Source of the DNA: Rikenellaceae bacterium
GTDB lineage: Bacteria > Bacteroidota > Bacteroidia > Bacteroidales > Rikenellaceae
Assembly: GCA_015060165.1 (NCBI GenBank)
Contig: SUZC01000004.1
Location: forward strand, 1-64,000
Length of the DNA: 64,000 bases
Direction of reading: 5' to 3'
The notes beneath the pieces are model-generated. The model searched no databases and had not been told where the DNA came from. It was given only the letters and a program-made list of their open reading frames with translations. Position numbers and translations under genes: made by a program. Numbering within the stretch: the stretch's first letter is position 1; each line of letters opens with the position of its first letter. Below, piece after piece: positions 61,201 to 64,000 of the stretch.

Positions 61201-61407
61201 CCTGATACCATGAATAGCAAAACGGCCATCACGATCAACCACCGAATAGTATGCAACACCAGTTTTGGATTGAGTTAAAGATATGGTCGCACCAACCAAA
61301 GCCTCCTTCGAGCTATTATGAACCACACCTCGAAGTGATGCGGTCGTTATTTGAGCCATTACCTCAAGGCTCAAAAATGTCAATAACAGACAAATTAATT
61401 TCTTCAT
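58273..61407 (-). CDS. Oar-like TonB-dependent outer-membrane receptor
   Basis: Encodes 1044 residues: a signal peptide (MKKLICLLLTFLSLEVMA), a carboxypeptidase-regulatory-like domain (about 22-105, ASLRGVVHNSSKEALVGATISL), a plug domain (about 115-235, with RSLYDVVRLIPQA and MINGIANNDMYG) and a 22-strand barrel ending in the aromatic-rich strand WHMQLGARIVF. The plug and barrel features (GGGAINAITKSGTNEFVGSAY, FFFVSGEYNEKR) match the Oar group of TonB receptors, which act in export or uptake of large substrates. No SusD partner is adjacent, so it is not a classical SusCD pair. Ligand unknown. It is upstream of and co-oriented with the pyr operon, but a promoter separates them. Confidence 0.92.
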   Translation of the reverse strand: MKKLICLLLTFLSLEVMAQITTASLRGVVHNSSKEALVGATISLTQSKTGVAYYSVVDRDGRFAIHGIRPDDGYLLEASYLGYDNYRLSDMSLRVGESRSVDIIMRENLASVGVVVVEADNVKNAGVVENFSRETIESIPTVSRSLYDVVRLIPQANATKGGGMSYGGVANRYNSFMINGIANNDMYGLSSSGTNGGLSNANPVSLDAIAQIEVAVASYDVRMSGFGGGAINAITKSGTNEFVGSAYSYFNNEDLYGTTPGRDIENRQKLQQQANQIYGVTFGGPLVKDKLFFFVSGEYNEKRSPSSYYLGFDGAALQEEDLQRISSHYQLLTGYDGGGVGRRDVEQRSGSLMANLDWRINSRNRLSVSYSYLDARAEEYGNTLSSFTFVGSGYANYSTAHHLALSLESQIGDRLHNTFSVGYSRVGDGRKPDVDGLFPSVIIKNTGSTAGVTVNIGNNRYAGINSLKQNVLTLTDNLIWERGAHSFTFGMHHELYNIHNRYLANAFGTYTYNSIADFEQNMAAMYEYNYTDPAITGSTTWGPRFKAAELSLYAQDDWDIGGGFRLMYGVRATLPLIFNTPTPNDEFNNGEIAHRNGLRIGDVPQAHILLSPRVGLTWRRYYDKGVLSAEVGGGVFTGQVPFVWVVNNYSNTGVEQKGLRLMGRTEGGKVVESAADFSVTPLPTSISNTSFMLNAMDRKFRYPQNFKANAAVGYKSYNGWIARVEALYTKAINNVVFSNKAVERSGDVIHMASAGGVANVDSALPISKKITSDYSAIYYMENTSRGYSYSLSGSVAKSFDFGLSLSASYTFGHSYSVCDVPSTSSSSNWNRNYNLDLNAPELSVSAYDIPHKVLFTATYHKRYAEIFDVTAGLVYQMTSGQRYSVAFGETVDFNGDGVFGSTLMYIPTREELASMRFADAESAARWNEYIESDSYLRSNRGGFAERNAMQAPTEHRIDLHFAHGFYFGRESRRKVELSVDVMNFGNLLCRHWGSYYNISGWRMQPVNVVGIDNGEPVYKFTTSKLSFDDLASRWHMQLGARIVF

Positions 61408-61547
61408 TACAAGTCGTTTAAGGGCATCTATTTACGATGCAAGTTCAACACACACCATCGTTCAACACCCAACAAGCAAATTTCAAAATCATTCGTGCAA
61501 CCAAGCACTCATCGAAGTGGCTCTTCAGGTTTGAAGTCAAGCAAATG

Positions 61548-61555
61548 CAAATATA
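61548..61555 (-). promoter_or_regulatory. -7 promoter element of the Oar-like receptor
   Basis: TATATTTG on the minus strand, a perfect match, 140 bases upstream of the start. The leader includes a short hairpin, GCATC/GATGC, near 61432. Confidence 0.45.
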
Positions 61556-61661
61556 CAAAAAATGAATAAAAATAGCACTCTTCGATGCAAAACTTTGCCC
61601 ATAAAATACTCTATTTTCAACCAAGATTAAACTTTTATACTCCTCGGACCAATAAAATTAC

Positions 61662-61669
61662 TATTTTTG
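61662..61669 (+). promoter_or_regulatory. -7 promoter element of the VTT-domain gene
   Basis: TATTTTTG, a perfect match, lies 16 bases upstream of the ATG at 61686. Confidence 0.5.
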
Positions 61670-61685
61670 CAACATAAACAACACT

Positions 61686-62147
61686 ATGGAAGCTATAACA
61701 CAATTTTTCATTGATTGGGGCTACATCGGGCTCTTCATCTCGGCATTCGTTGCCGGCAGCATACTTCCCTTTAGTTCGGAGGTAGTGCTGACCGTATTGG
61801 TGCAGATGGGTGCCGATCCAACCCTTTCGCTTATAGCTGCATCGTTGGGTAACACTGCAGGAGGACTGGTCTGCTATGGACTTGGATATCTGGGTAATAT
61901 GGAGTGGATAGAGCGTTGGCTCAAGATCGACAAACAAAAGATGGACAAGGTATCGGGATTTGTTAAACGATATGGCGCCGTAATGGGATTATTCGGAGTT
62001 CTTCCTTGGGTGGGCGAAGTGATTATCGTACTACTCGGACTAATGCGCTCGAATGTCTACATCACCACTTTGACAATGTTTATAGGCAAATTCATACGCT
62101 ACCTACTCATAATCCTTGCTCTACAAGGGGTAAATTCTCTTTTTTAA
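61686..62147 (+). CDS. VTT/DedA-like membrane protein (YqaA type)
   Basis: Encodes 153 residues with about four membrane segments. FFIDWGYIGLFISAFVAGSILPFSSEVVLTVLVQMG is the N-terminal re-entrant motif of the short YqaA-like branch of the VTT/DedA superfamily, followed by GNTAGGLVCYGLGYLG and the conserved FGVLPWVGEVIIVLLGLMR. Superfamily members are lipid scramblases or help maintain the envelope; function of this branch is not established. Monocistronic. Confidence 0.88.
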   Translation: MEAITQFFIDWGYIGLFISAFVAGSILPFSSEVVLTVLVQMGADPTLSLIAASLGNTAGGLVCYGLGYLGNMEWIERWLKIDKQKMDKVSGFVKRYGAVMGLFGVLPWVGEVIIVLLGLMRSNVYITTLTMFIGKFIRYLLIILALQGVNSLF

Positions 62148-62315
62148 CTTCCACACAACAACAATCATCGGGCAAATCATCCCGACGACTGCTATCATTA
62201 TAATAATAGGTATAGATAATTTTACCCTCGCGAAACAACATTTTGCTTTTCACAATTTATTTTTGGTTCAAAGTTTGAATGAGTGTCTGCTGAATTAACA
62301 GGCAATCTTCATACT

Positions 62316-62885
62316 ATGAAAAAAATTCTACTTTTAGCGCTGGCAATGTCAGCATTTATCGGAAAAGTCGATGCACAGAGTGTAGGACTGAAGAGCAACC
62401 TTCTCTACTCGGCATCGTTATCGCCCAATTTGGGTGTAGAAATTGGTTTGGGGTCACAGACAACCCTCGACATCTCAGCAGGATTCAACCCCTTTACATT
62501 CTCAAAAGGCCGACAATGGAAGCACTGGCTTGTGCAGCCAGAATTCCGTTATTGGACCTGCGAACGTTTCAATGGCCATTTTGTTGCTGCACATCTTGTA
62601 GGAGGCGGATTTAATGTCGGCAACGTCGATTTCTTCCCCTTCTCGATGTGGGACTCGCTCGAAAACTATCGCTACAAAGGCCACGCACTTGGAGCTGGCT
62701 TGGGTTATGGCTATGCATGGATGCTGGGCAAACACTGGAATCTCGAAGCCGAAATTGGTCTCGGATATGCCCACGCCTGGTATGATCAATATGAGTGTCG
62801 TGATTGCAGCGACAAGATTGGATCTGGCGGCAAAAACTATTGGGGCATAACCAAATTATCTATCTCATTTGTATATCTATTTTAA
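62316..62885 (+). CDS. DUF3575 family outer-membrane protein
   Basis: Encodes 189 residues. ATG 62316 gives a signal peptide (MKKILLLALAMSAFIGKVDA, cut before QSVG); the frame is open 11 codons further from a GTG. The body, VGLKSNLLYSASLSPNLGVEIGLGSQTTLDISAGFNPF and WKHWLVQPEFRYW, matches DUF3575, a small barrel found next to OmpA-like DUF3868 and fimbrillin genes in Bacteroidales. Probably an outer-membrane component of a fimbria-type locus. Gap to the next gene is 11 bases. Confidence 0.88.
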   Translation: MKKILLLALAMSAFIGKVDAQSVGLKSNLLYSASLSPNLGVEIGLGSQTTLDISAGFNPFTFSKGRQWKHWLVQPEFRYWTCERFNGHFVAAHLVGGGFNVGNVDFFPFSMWDSLENYRYKGHALGAGLGYGYAWMLGKHWNLEAEIGLGYAHAWYDQYECRDCSDKIGSGGKNYWGITKLSISFVYLF

Positions 62886-62896
62886 TAATTGAGACT

Positions 62897-64000
62897 ATGA
62901 AACACATTGTAAAGCATCTGCTTATAGTATGTATAGCGACTCTGGGAATAACCTCGGCCATAGCCCAGACAGTCACTACCAACAACATAACAATAAAAGA
63001 TATCGACATATCACAATCGGGCAATCGTGTATATGTATATATGGCAATCGATTTGAGCAATGCTCACATCAAATCCAATAAATCATTACGCATAACCCCA
63101 ATCATTGCCGATGGCAATCAGATGATTCAACTTCCTGCTGTAATGATCGACGGACGACGTCGCCACATGGTGCACCAACGTGGCGAAATCACACCCGACG
63201 AGTCTAACAATATTTTCGTTCGTCGAAAAAATCGCACAACACAAGAGGTCGACTACGAAGCTGATGTAGCCTACGAGGCATGGATGGATAATTCTGAATT
63301 AATCATTCGTGAGGAGTGGTGTAGTTGCCACGATGCACCTTATGCTGAGGAGCTTATCGCTGTAGCCCAGATGCCTAACTCGTCAACATCTGCAACTACA
63401 ACAGAAAACAATCTCGCAAGTGCATCACCAACCACCGCAAGTCCAACCCCCAAAATGGCATACGCCATACCGCAGGCTGGTTCACCCTCGGCCACGACTC
63501 ACAATGCCGAGATATTCTTCCCGATTAATAAAAGTATGCTCAACACGACCTACATGAGCAATAATCAAGAGATTGACACTTTACGACAATTGATAGCCGG
63601 TAGCAGCGAAATCACCGGAATTAAACTCATTGGATACGCCTCACCAGAAGGTCCATATCAATTCAACGAGAATCTGGCAGCACATAGAGCAAACGCCGTA
63701 AAGGATTATATGACAAAAAACAATATCGCAGGTTCTGTACCTATCACAACCGAGTCGGCTCCAATCGATTGGCAAGCATTGAAACAGAAGCTCACCAATA
63801 GTCGCATAAGCAATTATCTAAAAATCATCGCCATAATCGATGACCCTCAGATAAAGCCTGCCGACAAAAATAGTGCGATACGACGTCAATATCCGGTTGA
63901 GTATAAATTTATGTTCCGCACGTGGTATCCCAAATTGCGTAAGACCGATATCGACATCACACACAAACCAAAGCAGTTGGATATTGCAGCCGCCAAGCAA
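62897..64000 (+). CDS. OmpA-like DUF3868-type fimbrial-locus protein, truncated by the window edge
   Basis: Open from ATG 62897 to the last base: 368 codons without a stop, so the 3' end lies outside the window. Signal peptide MKHIVKHLLIVCIATLGITSAIA. Residues about 25-150 resemble the DUF3868 N-terminal domain (NNITIKDIDISQSGNRVYVYM, then LRITPIIADGNQMIQLPAVMIDGR). A Ser/Thr/Pro linker (about 165-200) leads to an OmpA-like peptidoglycan-binding region (EITGIKLIGYASPEGPYQFNENLAAHRANAVKDYM, about 235-275). In related genomes such genes precede fimbrillin anchors (Mfa2/FimB-like), so fimbrial genes are expected to the right. Confidence 0.85.
   Translation, partial: MKHIVKHLLIVCIATLGITSAIAQTVTTNNITIKDIDISQSGNRVYVYMAIDLSNAHIKSNKSLRITPIIADGNQMIQLPAVMIDGRRRHMVHQRGEITPDESNNIFVRRKNRTTQEVDYEADVAYEAWMDNSELIIREEWCSCHDAPYAEELIAVAQMPNSSTSATTTENNLASASPTTASPTPKMAYAIPQAGSPSATTHNAEIFFPINKSMLNTTYMSNNQEIDTLRQLIAGSSEITGIKLIGYASPEGPYQFNENLAAHRANAVKDYMTKNNIAGSVPITTESAPIDWQALKQKLTNSRISNYLKIIAIIDDPQIKPADKNSAIRRQYPVEYKFMFRTWYPKLRKTDIDITHKPKQLDIAAAKQ

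Noticed and set aside
1..64000. CRISPR array, prophage, integrative element or defence island
   Set aside because: No regularly spaced repeats, integrases, phage structural genes or known defence genes were seen.

Overview
The window is a 64 kb piece of chromosome from an obligately gut-type member of the order Bacteroidales (phylum Bacteroidota). I base this on several things. Many genes are preceded by the Bacteroidota -7 promoter element TAnnTTTG, twice with a perfectly spaced TTTG at -33. There is an Oar-like TonB-dependent receptor, a fused FeoA-FeoB iron transporter, a DUF3575 gene followed by an OmpA-like fimbrial-locus gene, and a superoxide dismutase with the sequence signature of the Porphyromonas cambialistic enzyme. 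I cannot place the family or genus. I see no integrase, transposase, phage gene, rRNA or CRISPR array, so this is mostly core chromosome.

Layout. 0-12 kb: a 5'-truncated beta-helix protein, a small outer-membrane barrel with an unusual promoter region (palindrome plus a C9 tract), ffh, a 6-bladed propeller lipoprotein, GDPD phosphodiesterase, a MazG-like pyrophosphohydrolase, then a GH127 - thioesterase - double-SGNH hydrolase cluster for plant or host glycan processing, and a tRNA-Gln. 12-20.6 kb: GNAT, thiamine pyrophosphokinase, exported C1 aminopeptidase, a 600-bp non-coding stretch with two covarying hairpin modules, a four-gene iron-sulfur/aldo-keto-reductase/DUF1893 redox operon, and an exported Fe/Mn superoxide dismutase with an ECF S-component. 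20.7-30 kb: metY-metX-hom methionine operon (leftward) preceded by a methionine-rich leader peptide, an MBL-fold lipoprotein, and the feoAB - hemerythrin - LuxR pseudo-receiver operon. 30-41 kb: a small structured RNA candidate, then purE-purL-(EEP lipoprotein)-purM-purN-purH-purD-folD preceded by a leader ORF and an intrinsic terminator. 41-50.5 kb: ECF sigma factor with a membrane partner, purT, pyrB-pyrE-pyrF, fabG-fabF-fabH and a membrane LytTR regulator. 50.8-58.2 kb: pyrC-carA-carB-pyrK-pyrD (leftward) preceded by a 41-codon leader ORF and an intrinsic terminator. 58-64 kb: Oar-like receptor, VTT/DedA-like membrane protein, and the start of a fimbriae-type locus that runs off the right edge.

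The strongest unexplained signal is regulatory. Three biosynthetic operons (methionine, purine, pyrimidine) each begin with a leader that contains a short ORF ending next to an RNA hairpin. The pyrimidine leader (U-rich tract, stop codon 5 nt before a terminator) looks like an independently arranged version of the UTP-sensing pyrBI attenuator of enteric bacteria. The methionine leader encodes a 13-residue peptide with five Met codons. A second theme is altered enzyme architecture in the pyrimidine pathway: CarA has Ser in place of its catalytic Cys, suggesting ammonia-dependent carbamoyl-phosphate synthesis, and PyrB carries only the zinc domain of PyrI fused at its C-terminus.

All calls come from reading the sequence. 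Family assignments rest on recognisable motifs. Mechanisms proposed for leaders, small RNAs and repeats are inference.
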